From Rhizobiales bacterium CCH3-A5 (GTDB lineage Bacteria; Pseudomonadota; Alphaproteobacteria; Rhizobiales; Beijerinckiaceae), in NCBI GenBank assembly GCA_001556025.1, contig LSIB01000186.1:1-47284 (forward strand): a DNA stretch of 47,284 bases, read 5' to 3'. Made by a program: the position numbers and the translations under genes. The first letter of the stretch is position 1. Each line of letters starts with the position of its first letter. Of the stretch, positions 16,147 to 24,009 are shown piece by piece. Under the pieces are notes generated by a model. The model was not told where the DNA came from and did not search any database. It was given only the letters and a program-made list of their open reading frames with translations.

Positions 16147-16201
16147 ATTATATGTCGGCTATAGCCGACAAAATCAAGTTATATGTCGATTTTAACCGAC
16201 A
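16147..16201 (-). promoter_or_regulatory. hipBA promoter with two HipB-type operators
   Basis: TGTCGGCTATAGCCGACA (16153-16170) is a perfect 18-bp palindrome. TGTCGATTTTAACCGACA (16184-16201) is an imperfect copy with the same outer five bases, 31 bases away. On the minus strand TATAAT (16152-16147) lies directly after the first palindrome and TTGATT precedes it, so the operator fills the promoter spacer. This arrangement suggests autorepression by the antitoxin. Confidence 0.7.
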
Positions 16202-16620
16202 ATTTTGATGCCTAGTCCCAATTTCTATGCCGGTTGGCGTAGCGTCTAGAACCGACATCGGCGGTTGGGAGGAACATATCCTGGGCCGAATTTCCCACGC
16301 TTGGAGGCTGCCCAACTGCGAAAATGCCTTCTTCCCCAGTTCACGTGTCTACCATGAGGGGCCGCGTTCCTTCGACGCTCCGATGATGCCTTGCTTTTCC
16401 ACCATCTATCCCGCTCGTGGCGTTGACGCCAAACGATGAAGGGATGGCGATCCGGAGTATAAACTTCCGCTGAATCTCGACTAGCGCATGGGAGACGCCT
16501 CCGTGCTGGCCGGCCTGATCACCGGCGAAGCACACGTCCTCGTGTTCTGACACGCACAGGCCCTCCGGAATGAAAGACGTCTCTCGCGCGTTGACCTCCA
16601 TATGACGTCGCAATGGAGGA
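16202..16620. other. 419-base gap between hipBA and the DUF305 operon
   Basis: I find no supported gene. Short frames on both strands lack ribosome-binding sites and family features. At its right end CCTCCAT (16595-16601) and ATGGAGG (16613-16619) form a perfect 7-bp inverted repeat that includes the ribosome-binding site of the next gene, so a hairpin could hide that site. TTGACC at 16591 could be part of a promoter. Confidence 0.4.
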
Positions 16621-17067
16621 ATGATGCGAACGCTCCAACTGGCCGTGTTCGGCCTATTCACGATTGGTTCAGCGGCCCACGCGACCGAAACGCCAAGACC
16701 ATCCACGATCAACGCCGCAGGCATCGCCGCCACCGACATGAAAGCCTTCAGCGAGGCAATGGATCGGTCGATGGCGCGCATGCATGAGGGCATGGCCGCC
16801 GCCAAACCGACCGGCGACCCCGACCGCGACTTTGCGACGATGATGATCCCACATCACCAGGGCGCGGTCGAGATGGCTGAGATCCAACTGCGCTTCGGCC
16901 GCGAGGAGCGCCTGCGCCGTCTCGCCCAGGGAATCATCGTCGAACAGCGGCAGGAAATCGCCGTGATGCAGGCGATCCTGGACGAAAAACCCGCCACTCC
17001 GGCCAATGCCGCAGGCGCCTCGGCATCCGCGCACGGCCATCACGACCACAAGGAGATGAAACGATGA
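16621..17067 (+). CDS. Secreted DUF305-family protein
   Basis: 148 residues with a signal peptide ending near AAHA. The DUF305 signature is present: FATMMIPHHQGAVEMAEIQL, with Met and His residues in a helical, ferritin-like pair of helices, then a His-rich tail (GHHDHKEMK). DUF305 proteins often accompany copper or heavy-metal resistance genes and may bind metal. Two ATGs lie at 16621 and 16624; the second has better spacing from GGAGG. It overlaps the next gene by ATGA. Confidence 0.85.
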   Translation: MMRTLQLAVFGLFTIGSAAHATETPRPSTINAAGIAATDMKAFSEAMDRSMARMHEGMAAAKPTGDPDRDFATMMIPHHQGAVEMAEIQLRFGREERLRRLAQGIIVEQRQEIAVMQAILDEKPATPANAAGASASAHGHHDHKEMKR

Positions 17068-18497
17068 TCACGCGCCTCGCAGCCCTGCTGCTGCTCTCGA
17101 CAGCTATTCCTGCCTTCGCCGGCCAGGCGCCCGGTCGCGCCGACGTGCCCGATATCGCGATCAGCAAAAGCGACCGCTTTTACACCTCCGACCAGTTCTC
17201 CAACACGGTCTCTGTGATCGACCCGTCGCAGAACAAGCTTTTGGGCGTGATCAAGCTCGGCGAGCCGACGCCGGCGAACCTCAGCCCGCTCTATCGTGGC
17301 CAGGTGCTGGTTCACGGCATGGGCTTCTCGCCTGACCACAAGACGCTCGCGGTGATCTCGATCGGCTCCAATTCCGTGAGCTTCATTGATACCGAGACCA
17401 ATGCCGTGAAGCACACGGCCTATGTCGGCCGTTCGCCGCACGAAGCCTTCTTCCGGCCAGACGGCAAGGAAGTCTGGGTCAGCATTCGCGGCGAGGACTA
17501 CATCCAGGTGCTCGACGGTGAGAATTTTGCGCCGACGACACGGATCAAGGTGCCCAACGGCCCGGGCATGACGATCTTCTCGCCCGATGGCCGCTATGGC
17601 TATGTCTGCTCCAGCTTCAGCCCCGAGACGGTCGTGATCGACACAGGGACCAAGAAGATCGTCGGCAGCATGAAGCAGGACAGCCCGTTCTGCCCCGATA
17701 TCGCAGCCACGCCTGACGGTGCACAGGTCTGGCTGACGCTGAAGGACATCGGCAAGACGATGGTGTTCAACGCCAAGCCGCCGTTCCAGTCGCTCAAGGT
17801 GCTCGATACCGGCCCGATCACGAACCACGTCAACATCGTCCGCAACGGCAAGGAGCAGTTCGCCTATGTCACGGTCGGCGGGCTGAACCTGATCAAGGTC
17901 TTCCGCACCGACGGTTTCGAGCAGGTCGCCAGCATCCCTGTTGGCGCCTTGCCCCATGGCCTATGGCCGTCAGGCGACGGGACACGCGTCTACGTTGGGC
18001 TGGAGAATGCCGATGCGGCAGCCGTGATCGACACCGCCAGCAACAAAGTCATCGAGACGATCCCGCTCGGACAAGCGCCCCAAGGCGTCGCCTATGTTCC
18101 CAACGCGGTGACCAAGGGCGACGGCATGGCCAATCTCCAGCCGCTCTCGGCCGCCGCGGGGTCTACCCAGCTTTCACTCGCAAGCGCGGACGGCAAGGGC
18201 GCTACGCAGGTGACGCTGTTCAACCAGGGGCTCGTTCAGATGCTGCAGGCTGCCGTCACCGGCCTTGAGCCGAAGCAGCCCTATGTGCTGGCGCTGGCTG
18301 CCAGCGCGACCGGCGATGGCGTCGTACAGCCGCTCGCCGCTTTCATGAGCAACCCCGCCGGCGCGGCGATTGTCAACGCGGTCGGACCGATCCGGCAGGT
18401 CGTCAGCGAGGTTGCGGCCATTCAGAGGCGCTACCTCGTCATCGTAGAGGGCATGGCTGACAAGCCCGGCAAGCCGGTGCAGATCCAAAAGCCGTGA
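17064..18497 (+). CDS. Secreted YVTN-type beta-propeller protein
   Basis: 477 residues. The signal peptide runs to about residue 20 (AIPAFAG). Residues about 35-350 carry repeated propeller blades with YTSDQFSNTVSVIDPSQNKLLG, read in shorter form as SNTVSVIDP, then GSNSVSFIDTETNAV, FSPDGRYGYV and AAVIDTASNKVIETIPLG. The family includes YncE-like periplasmic proteins of unclear ligand and metal- or quinoprotein-associated propellers. The C-terminal 110 residues form a separate domain without a known name. Coupled to the DUF305 gene, so the two probably act together in the periplasm. Confidence 0.82.
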   Translation: MITRLAALLLLSTAIPAFAGQAPGRADVPDIAISKSDRFYTSDQFSNTVSVIDPSQNKLLGVIKLGEPTPANLSPLYRGQVLVHGMGFSPDHKTLAVISIGSNSVSFIDTETNAVKHTAYVGRSPHEAFFRPDGKEVWVSIRGEDYIQVLDGENFAPTTRIKVPNGPGMTIFSPDGRYGYVCSSFSPETVVIDTGTKKIVGSMKQDSPFCPDIAATPDGAQVWLTLKDIGKTMVFNAKPPFQSLKVLDTGPITNHVNIVRNGKEQFAYVTVGGLNLIKVFRTDGFEQVASIPVGALPHGLWPSGDGTRVYVGLENADAAAVIDTASNKVIETIPLGQAPQGVAYVPNAVTKGDGMANLQPLSAAAGSTQLSLASADGKGATQVTLFNQGLVQMLQAAVTGLEPKQPYVLALAASATGDGVVQPLAAFMSNPAGAAIVNAVGPIRQVVSEVAAIQRRYLVIVEGMADKPGKPVQIQKP

Positions 18498-18620
18498 GGG
18501 TCATCCAATCGTTCGCCTGATTCGATTAATTCGACAAGAACGATCCGTTGGATAAATATGCTAGACGACGCGATCCTCTCCTCAAGGACATCCGGATGGA
18601 TGAGCCGAGAGGAGAGGATC

Positions 18621-19076
18621 ATGACGATGACCACATTCAGAATGCCGATCGCCGAAGCCCGAACGATCGGCAAAGTGCCTCGCAGCGACACGACAGTGCA
18701 GCGCGCCAAGCAGCATCATCGTCTGCGCGCGACTGGCGTCCATCCCTATGCCATCGGCATCGCACTGGCAGGATATGCCTGGCTGATCGTGCTGGCCTGG
18801 GCAGCCTTCGCCGGCGGGCCCAGCACATTGCTTCTCGTCATCGTCACCACGATCAGCCTGATGTATTTCGGGCTTCTGGTCGGAGGCGGCGCTCTGTCCA
18901 GGAACATGACGCCCGAGCGCGAAACCGAGCGAAGCTTCCATGAGTTCCTGGACGGCGACGTCGACATCGCGACAGGACGCGTCAGTGGACGCGACGCGCT
19001 GCTCCAAATCACGGCGCTGCCGATCGCCGCAGCCATGGGCGGAACAGCAATCGTCCTGATCGCCATCTTTGCCTGA
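18621..19076 (+). CDS. Small multi-pass membrane protein
   Basis: 151 residues from the ATG at 18621 (AGAGGA upstream). An upstream start at 18558 has no ribosome-binding site. Two hydrophobic helices (about 45-65 and 68-92) and a C-terminal one (about 130-150) are separated by a charged loop with RSFHEFLDGDVDIATGRVSG. The family is not recognised. It lies between the propeller gene and the sulfite dehydrogenase cluster and ends at a terminator. Confidence 0.65.
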   Translation: MTMTTFRMPIAEARTIGKVPRSDTTVQRAKQHHRLRATGVHPYAIGIALAGYAWLIVLAWAAFAGGPSTLLLVIVTTISLMYFGLLVGGGALSRNMTPERETERSFHEFLDGDVDIATGRVSGRDALLQITALPIAAAMGGTAIVLIAIFA

Positions 19077-19107
19077 CGAGCGCAGCGAAGAAACCGGCTT
19101 GCGACAG

Positions 19108-19129
19108 AGGCGCCTCAGGGCGCCTTTTT
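19108..19129 (+). terminator. Rho-independent terminator between convergent genes
   Basis: AGGCGCC (19108-19114), loop TCAG and GGCGCCT (19119-19125) are followed by TTTTT. It serves the membrane-protein gene ending at 19076 and overlaps the last codons of the convergent cytochrome c gene. Confidence 0.75.
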
Positions 19130-19501
19130 GCCGTCACCGCCGAACTGTTTCAGATAGGCGATGAGATCCGCGACCTTGGCTGCATCCTTCAGCCCCGGAT
19201 AGATCATCTTGGTCCCGGGCACCTTCGCCTTAGGGTCTCTGATGTACTCCGAGAACGTCTCGTCGCTCCAGGAGATGCCAGAGGCCTTCATCGCGGCGCT
19301 ATAGCTGTAGCCGTCGAGCGTTCCAGCCTGACGGCCGATCATACCGTTCAAAATGGGACCGACGGTGTTCTTCGCGGTCTCGCCGACCTGGTGGCAGGCG
19401 CGACATTGCGCAAAGAGCTTTTCGCCGGCGGCGGCGTCCTGAGCGCGTGCCGACGACAAGCAACAGGCGGCCAGCGCCGCGGCGAGGAGGATGCGTTTCA
19501 T
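19115..19501 (-). CDS. Class I cytochrome c (c2/c550 type)
   Basis: 128 residues with a signal peptide to about residue 20. The haem-binding motif is C33-R-A-C36-H37. A later Met in PGTKMIYPGL is the likely axial ligand. The sequence resembles the cytochrome c2 family (GPILNGMIGRQAGTLDGYSYS). It is downstream of the sulfite dehydrogenase genes on the same strand with a 17-base gap, so it is probably the soluble electron acceptor passing electrons to a terminal oxidase. Confidence 0.9.
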   Translation of the reverse strand: MKRILLAAALAACCLSSARAQDAAAGEKLFAQCRACHQVGETAKNTVGPILNGMIGRQAGTLDGYSYSAAMKASGISWSDETFSEYIRDPKAKVPGTKMIYPGLKDAAKVADLIAYLKQFGGDGKKAP

Positions 19502-19518
19502 CGTAATGGCTTTCGTCG

Positions 19519-19902
19519 TCAGGGTTTAGGCGCGAAGGGGCTGACCCAGCCACCTGCCTGGGCCGGGGCCTTGGTCGGGTAGGCCTGCGCGAGATAGTCG
19601 AGCAGCACCTTGCGCGTCTCGGCGTCGGGCGCCGGCATGGCGTGCTTCTCGGTCATCCAGCTCAACGTCTCGTCCCACCGTCCGCGGTCCATGCCCTGCC
19701 GGCCGACGACCTGGAAGGAATGACAGCCGACGCAATAGCCGAAGGTCTCTTCGCGGCCGGCAAAATCCGGCAGCGATTCAGGCGTCTCCTCTACCGTGGT
19801 CGGCGCCTGCGCCGAGGCGGTCGAGGAGACTGCCGCAAGGAGCAGAGTGCTCAGAACGGCGGCCGCTGCTGCGGCCGCCAAATGGTTGATCCTGATCGCC
19901 AT
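19519..19902 (-). CDS. sorB: Cytochrome c subunit of sulfite dehydrogenase (SorB-like)
   Basis: 127 residues with an N-terminal signal segment to about residue 32. The single haem motif is C57-V-G-C60-H61; the Met in EKHAMPAP is the probable distal ligand. It starts 5 bases after the catalytic subunit stop, the order seen in sorAB operons. SorB-type subunits take electrons from the molybdenum centre of SorA. Sequence identity to biochemically studied SorB cannot be judged by eye, so the symbol rests on context. Confidence 0.82.
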   Translation of the reverse strand: MAIRINHLAAAAAAAVLSTLLLAAVSSTASAQAPTTVEETPESLPDFAGREETFGYCVGCHSFQVVGRQGMDRGRWDETLSWMTEKHAMPAPDAETRKVLLDYLAQAYPTKAPAQAGGWVSPFAPKP

Positions 19903-19906
19903 GCGG

Positions 19907-21244
19907 TCAGCCCACCAAGACGGCGATGCGGTGAAGCGGGTTCGAGCCGTAGCCCTGCGGGTTCCAGTTGGTCGCGACATGGGGCTGCGCCACGCCACGC
20001 GAGTCCGTGGCGCGGACCCAGACCTCGAAATAGCCGTCGCTCGGCAAAGCCACGGTGCCGACCCATCGGACCCAGTCGTAGCGGTTCTTCGGCTTGGCCA
20101 TCGAAACCATCTGCCAGCGCTGGCCGGCATCGACGGAGACTTCCACCTTCTGGATGTCGTGGTCGCCGGCCCAGGCCGCACCGCGCAGCGGCACCTGACG
20201 CGTGCCGGCGTCAAGCCGCGTGCCGTTGGCGGGCGCGGTGATGATCGAGCGCACCGGCATCGAGGTCATGTCGGCGAAGTTGGTCTTGCCATCGGCATTC
20301 GAGCCCGGCACGAGCGGGATCGTCGGCAGGCGATAGGAGGTGCCGCCCATCCCCTGGCCGTCATGGGGATCCTTGCGGACGAGCACGCGCGTCAGCCATT
20401 TCGATGACAGCGACGCCGGCCAGCCCGGCACGACCAGGCGTAGCGGCCCGCCATGGATATGCGGCAAGGGCTCTCCGTTCATGGCCCAGACCAGCATCGA
20501 ATGCGGCTCCATAGCCTTCTCGATCGGCATGCCTCGCGAGATCGCGTCCTTGCCGGCATCGCCGGAGAGATGCGGATCGGCGCCGTAATGGCCGGTGAAT
20601 TTCGCGCCGTCCTTGAGGCCTGCCGCCTTCAGCACGTCGGCGAGCCTGACGCCGGTCCACTCGGCGCAGCCGGCGCCGCCATTGGTCCACTGGTTGCCGC
20701 GTCCCGGCGGCTGGAAGAAGGAGCGGCCATTGCCGCCGCACTCCAGAACCATCCGCATCGTCTGCGGGGCGAAGCGCGACTTCAACTCGGCGACGGTCAG
20801 CGTCAGCGGCTTGTCGACCTCGCCCTCGACCTTGAAGCTCCAGGCGTCGCCCTGCTTATTTTCCTCGGCGATCTGGCCGTTGTTGCGGACGAAGAATTTT
20901 CCGATCGGCGTGGTGTCGTCGTCGAGCAGGCGCTCCGGCGTCTCGGCCACGAGAGGCCGGTCGCCGAGCAGGACGAGACCCTTGTCCTTACCGGGATAAT
21001 CGAAAGGCTGCGGACCCTTGGGCGCGGCGCCAGCGGCGGGCGCGCCCTGAGCGGAAGCTGCCGAGGTCAGGCCCGCGGCGCCGCTCCCGAGCGACAGGCC
21101 AAGGCCGGCGGCTGCCCCGAGCGAGGCAAGGCTGCCACCGAGCAGCAATCCGCGGCGAGATGGCTGGCGGCCTATCGGCCGAGTTGCGCCGTCATTGTCG
21201 GGCGATGGTGCTGCGGCATCCCGCAGTTGTGCTTCGTTGAGCAT
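19907..21244 (-). CDS. sorA: Periplasmic molybdopterin sulfite dehydrogenase (SorA-like)
   Basis: 445 residues. A twin-arginine leader PSRRGLLLGG (RR at 29-30) precedes an Ala/Gly-rich helix, indicating Tat export of the folded cofactor protein. The molybdenum-ligand cysteine is C168 in MVLECGGNGRS. Further family motifs are GGAGCAEWTGVRLADVL, PHIHGGPLRLVVPGW and a C-terminal Mo-co dimerisation domain (APANGTRLDAG, AWAGDHDIQKVEVS). It would oxidise sulfite to sulfate. GGGAG precedes the ATG. Downstream lie sorB and a cytochrome c; upstream is an ECF/anti-sigma pair. Confidence 0.9.
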   Translation of the reverse strand: MLNEAQLRDAAAPSPDNDGATRPIGRQPSRRGLLLGGSLASLGAAAGLGLSLGSGAAGLTSAASAQGAPAAGAAPKGPQPFDYPGKDKGLVLLGDRPLVAETPERLLDDDTTPIGKFFVRNNGQIAEENKQGDAWSFKVEGEVDKPLTLTVAELKSRFAPQTMRMVLECGGNGRSFFQPPGRGNQWTNGGAGCAEWTGVRLADVLKAAGLKDGAKFTGHYGADPHLSGDAGKDAISRGMPIEKAMEPHSMLVWAMNGEPLPHIHGGPLRLVVPGWPASLSSKWLTRVLVRKDPHDGQGMGGTSYRLPTIPLVPGSNADGKTNFADMTSMPVRSIITAPANGTRLDAGTRQVPLRGAAWAGDHDIQKVEVSVDAGQRWQMVSMAKPKNRYDWVRWVGTVALPSDGYFEVWVRATDSRGVAQPHVATNWNPQGYGSNPLHRIAVLVG

Positions 21245-21275
21245 GGCGTTTCTCCCGAGGACATGTTCCTCATGG

Positions 21276-21307
21276 GAGACGACGCAGGACGATGCCGTTT
21301 TATTCCC
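21276..21307 (-). promoter_or_regulatory. Candidate ECF-type promoter of the sulfite dehydrogenase operon
   Basis: On the minus strand GGGAATAAA (21307-21299) is followed after 17 bases by CGTCTC (21281-21276), a GGAATAAA/CGTC arrangement known for several ECF sigma groups. It lies 32 bases before the sorA start. The neighbouring ECF sigma gene is the obvious candidate to read it. Confidence 0.5.
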
Positions 21308-21329
21308 GGACCCATAAAAATCTAAGGCC

Positions 21330-22139
21330 TCAACCCGTGCAGGCGGAGCCGGCGGCCCTGGCCTCGTCCAGTGCGGCGATGTGCTCGCGGGGCGGCAGGC
21401 GCTCGCTCTGGGTCAGGCGCGCCACCAGCGCTGCGATCCGATCAAGACGCAGGGCATCGATGCCGCGCCCGAGCAGCGCATAATCCGTCTCGTTTGCACT
21501 CCAGGATCGGATCGACAATCCCTCCCGATCCTGCGCGACCGGATGCGGCAGCGAGGGGCCGCGATGCGGCGCGATCCACAAGCCGATCCGGCAGCCATTG
21601 GGCCCGACATAACCGGCCAGCATGCCGCCGCCCCGGCGGATGGCCGGATCGAGCGACAGATGGACGAGCGTCAGCGAAGCGAGCGCCAGGTCCGGCAGCT
21701 GGCCGGCGCTGGCCCCGGCCATCTCCACCTGAAGCCGGCCACTCCGATCGGCACCCGCGTCAGCGAGCCAGGCGCGATGCGCGGCCACGGCCGCCGAAAG
21801 CGGCGGCGCATCCGGCGTCGCCATGCCAACCATCCAGATCGCGGCGCCCAGGCCAACGGCGAGGGAAAGGGATGCGGCCAGCGCTGCAACCCGTGCGGAC
21901 AGGGGCCGCCGTCGCTGCGGCAGTCGCAGCGCCGGCGCGCCGATCTCCGGAGCCAGGCTGCGCGTCGTGGCCCGCAGACGCGAGAGGCTTGCAACGCGTG
22001 CGGCAAGATCGGGATCGCGCGCGACGGCAGCGGCGATGTCGGCGGCGGCATCGGGCGCGAGCTCGTCGTCGACGTAGGCGTTGAGCGCCTCCCAGGTCAT
22101 CGTCGGGTTGCCGGTCATGGTCTCGTCTTCATCTCGCAT
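21330..22139 (-). CDS. Membrane anti-sigma factor
   Basis: 269 residues. The N-terminal domain WEALNAYVDDELAPDAAADI is the start of many anti-sigma factors of the RsiW/ChrR-like class, but no HxxxCxxC zinc motif is seen. One transmembrane helix (about residues 80-105, LAASLSLAVGLGAAIWMVG) is followed by a periplasmic domain. The gene overlaps the sigma gene by 11 bases, so the two are made together. It probably holds the sigma factor inactive until a periplasmic signal, perhaps sulfite or oxidant. Confidence 0.85.
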   Translation of the reverse strand: MRDEDETMTGNPTMTWEALNAYVDDELAPDAAADIAAAVARDPDLAARVASLSRLRATTRSLAPEIGAPALRLPQRRRPLSARVAALAASLSLAVGLGAAIWMVGMATPDAPPLSAAVAAHRAWLADAGADRSGRLQVEMAGASAGQLPDLALASLTLVHLSLDPAIRRGGGMLAGYVGPNGCRIGLWIAPHRGPSLPHPVAQDREGLSIRSWSANETDYALLGRGIDALRLDRIAALVARLTQSERLPPREHIAALDEARAAGSACTG

Positions 22140-22725
22140 GGCGCCGTCCTGCTGAGATCGGCGTGACGTTTCGCCCCTCGATCAGGCTCAGCATCGCCAG
22201 ACGCGCGCGGCTGAGGCGGCTCATCACCGTGCCCACTGGCAGATCGAGGACTTCCGCCGCCTCGGCATAGCGGAACCCTGCCAGATCGACCAGTTCGATG
22301 ATCTCGCGATGCGCCGGGTCGATTCGTTCCAATGCCTGTCTGACAGTGATCTCGGCGATCAGTCGGTCGTCGCAGTCCCAAACCGTAGCTCCCCAGGCTT
22401 CTGCCGCACTGTCGTCAGCGCGCACCGAAGACCGGCGGTGATCGTCGATCCAGCAATTGCGCAGGACCTTGAACAGCCAGGCCCGCGCCTGCGACGGTTC
22501 TGTCGGAATAGCCGGGCTGGCGAGAGCCTTGCTCGCGCATGACTGCAGCAGATCGCCTGCGGCGTCACGGCTGCCGCTCAGCCTGACAGCATAGCCGAAC
22601 AGCCGCTGCCAGTTATCCCGAAGTGCCAGTTCGATCGTCTTGCGCAGGATCGTGTCTCGCTTCGCCGGCCGAAGGTCGCAGGGTTTCCGGGTCGGCATCA
22701 TGGCAGCCAGCGCGCGCTCCGTCAT
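22129..22725 (-). CDS. ECF RNA polymerase sigma factor
   Basis: 198 residues. Region 2 is LFGYAVRLSGSRDAAGDLLQ and ARAWLFKVLRNCWIDDHRR. Region 4 is ERIDPAHREIIELVDLAGF and AEVLDLPVGTVMSRLSRAR. It is a group 4 (ECF) sigma factor with no extra domain. Internal Met codons at residues 9 and 10 are possible starts, since the first ATG has no strong ribosome-binding site. With its anti-sigma it probably controls the sulfite dehydrogenase operon. Confidence 0.9.
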   Translation of the reverse strand: MTERALAAMMPTRKPCDLRPAKRDTILRKTIELALRDNWQRLFGYAVRLSGSRDAAGDLLQSCASKALASPAIPTEPSQARAWLFKVLRNCWIDDHRRSSVRADDSAAEAWGATVWDCDDRLIAEITVRQALERIDPAHREIIELVDLAGFRYAEAAEVLDLPVGTVMSRLSRARLAMLSLIEGRNVTPISAGRRHAR

Positions 22726-22890
22726 CAGCGACCAAGAGCGCGCCAGATGCCGCGCGTGTGCCCGTGTTCAACTCGACACGATCATTCGCTTTTATCGAAC
22801 GAACTGAGAATGATTAGTCGTTGGATGGGCCAATCATGGTGCTTCATTCTCCTGTGACCCAATCGCAGCCGATCAGGCCAGGACCAACCG

Positions 22891-23994
22891 ATGTCGCCGA
22901 ACACCGTCAACACCGCCTCCCGCAATCTGGCTTTAGACGCCGGCGGCAAGCTGCTCGCCATCCTGCCGGGCCTGGCGCTCTGCCTCGCCGTGACCGGTGC
23001 AGCGTTTGCGCTGGAGCACATCGAGGAGCGCCTGTTCGATCGCGCCTGGCTGGAAGCGCTGGTACTGGCGATCCTGATCGGGACCGCAGTGCGGACGGCA
23101 TGGGCGCCTGGATCGGCATGGCGCAGGGGTATCACATTCTCGGCCAAGACGCTGCTGGAGGTCGCGGTCGTCCTGCTGGGCGCCTCGCTCAGCGCCGCCA
23201 CGATCATCGCCGCAGGGCCCGGCCTGCTGCTGGGCATCGCCGGCATCGTCACCGTCGCCATCGCCCTGAGCTACGGCATCGCCCGCGCCTTGAGCCTGCC
23301 GCGCCGGCTGGCGATCCTGATCGCCTGCGGCAACTCGATCTGCGGCAACTCGGCCATTGCAGCGGTCGCGCCCGTCATCGGCGCCGATGGCGACGACGTC
23401 GCCTCCTCGATCGCCTTCACGGCCGTCCTCGGCGTCCTCGTCGTCCTGGGCCTGCCGCTGCTAATCCCGGCGCTCGGCCTGAGCGCGACCCAGTTCGGCA
23501 TCCTGTCGGGCCTCACGGTCTATGCGGTGCCGCAGGTCATAGCCGCGACGGCTCCGGCAGGCGTCGTGGCCGTCCATATCGGCACGCTGGTCAAGCTCGT
23601 GCGCGTGCTGATGCTCGGGCCGGTCGTCCTCGTCCTGTCGATGCTGACCAGCCGTCTGCGCGAGGACAGCGACGAGCTAGCTCCTCACGTCACGGCCGGC
23701 GACCGTCCGATGCCGAACCGGGTGCCCGTCCACCATCTGGTGCCGTGGTTCATCGTCGCGTTTCTCGTCATGGCCGCGTTCCGCTCTGCAGGCCTGATCC
23801 CGGCGATCGCGCTGCCGTGGATCGCGACTGTCGCCAATCTGCTGACCGTCGTCTCCATGGCGGCGCTCGGGCTCGGCGTCGACATCCGTACGGTCGCCAA
23901 GGCCGGTCCACGTGTTATCGCGGCCGTCACGCTCTCGCTGATCGTGCTGGCCGCCATCAGCTACGCTTTGATCAGGCTGCTCGGGGTCGCCTGA
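22891..23994 (+). CDS. yeiH: YeiH/UPF0324-family putative sulfate exporter
   Basis: 367 residues with about ten hydrophobic helices. The characteristic motif ACGNSICGNSAIAAVAPVI lies near residues 145-165. The family (PSE, putative sulfate exporter) is widely found next to sulfur-compound metabolism genes. Here it is divergent from the ECF sigma gene and close to the sulfite dehydrogenase, so export of sulfate or sulfite is a reasonable inference. It converges on the LysR gene 15 bases downstream. Confidence 0.85.
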   Translation: MSPNTVNTASRNLALDAGGKLLAILPGLALCLAVTGAAFALEHIEERLFDRAWLEALVLAILIGTAVRTAWAPGSAWRRGITFSAKTLLEVAVVLLGASLSAATIIAAGPGLLLGIAGIVTVAIALSYGIARALSLPRRLAILIACGNSICGNSAIAAVAPVIGADGDDVASSIAFTAVLGVLVVLGLPLLIPALGLSATQFGILSGLTVYAVPQVIAATAPAGVVAVHIGTLVKLVRVLMLGPVVLVLSMLTSRLREDSDELAPHVTAGDRPMPNRVPVHHLVPWFIVAFLVMAAFRSAGLIPAIALPWIATVANLLTVVSMAALGLGVDIRTVAKAGPRVIAAVTLSLIVLAAISYALIRLLGVA

Positions 23995-24009
23995 CCGGAG
24001 CGGCGAACT

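Noticed and set aside
16591..16619. Possible MerR-type operator (TTGACC with CCTCCAT/ATGGAGG dyad)
   Set aside because: A 19-base spacer would put the -10 box on the ribosome-binding site and the start after the ATG; the dyad is better read as an RNA hairpin.
16341..16805. Minus-strand open frame reaching into the DUF305 gene
   Set aside because: Half of it is antisense of the DUF305 gene and the other half has no ribosome-binding site or recognisable motif.
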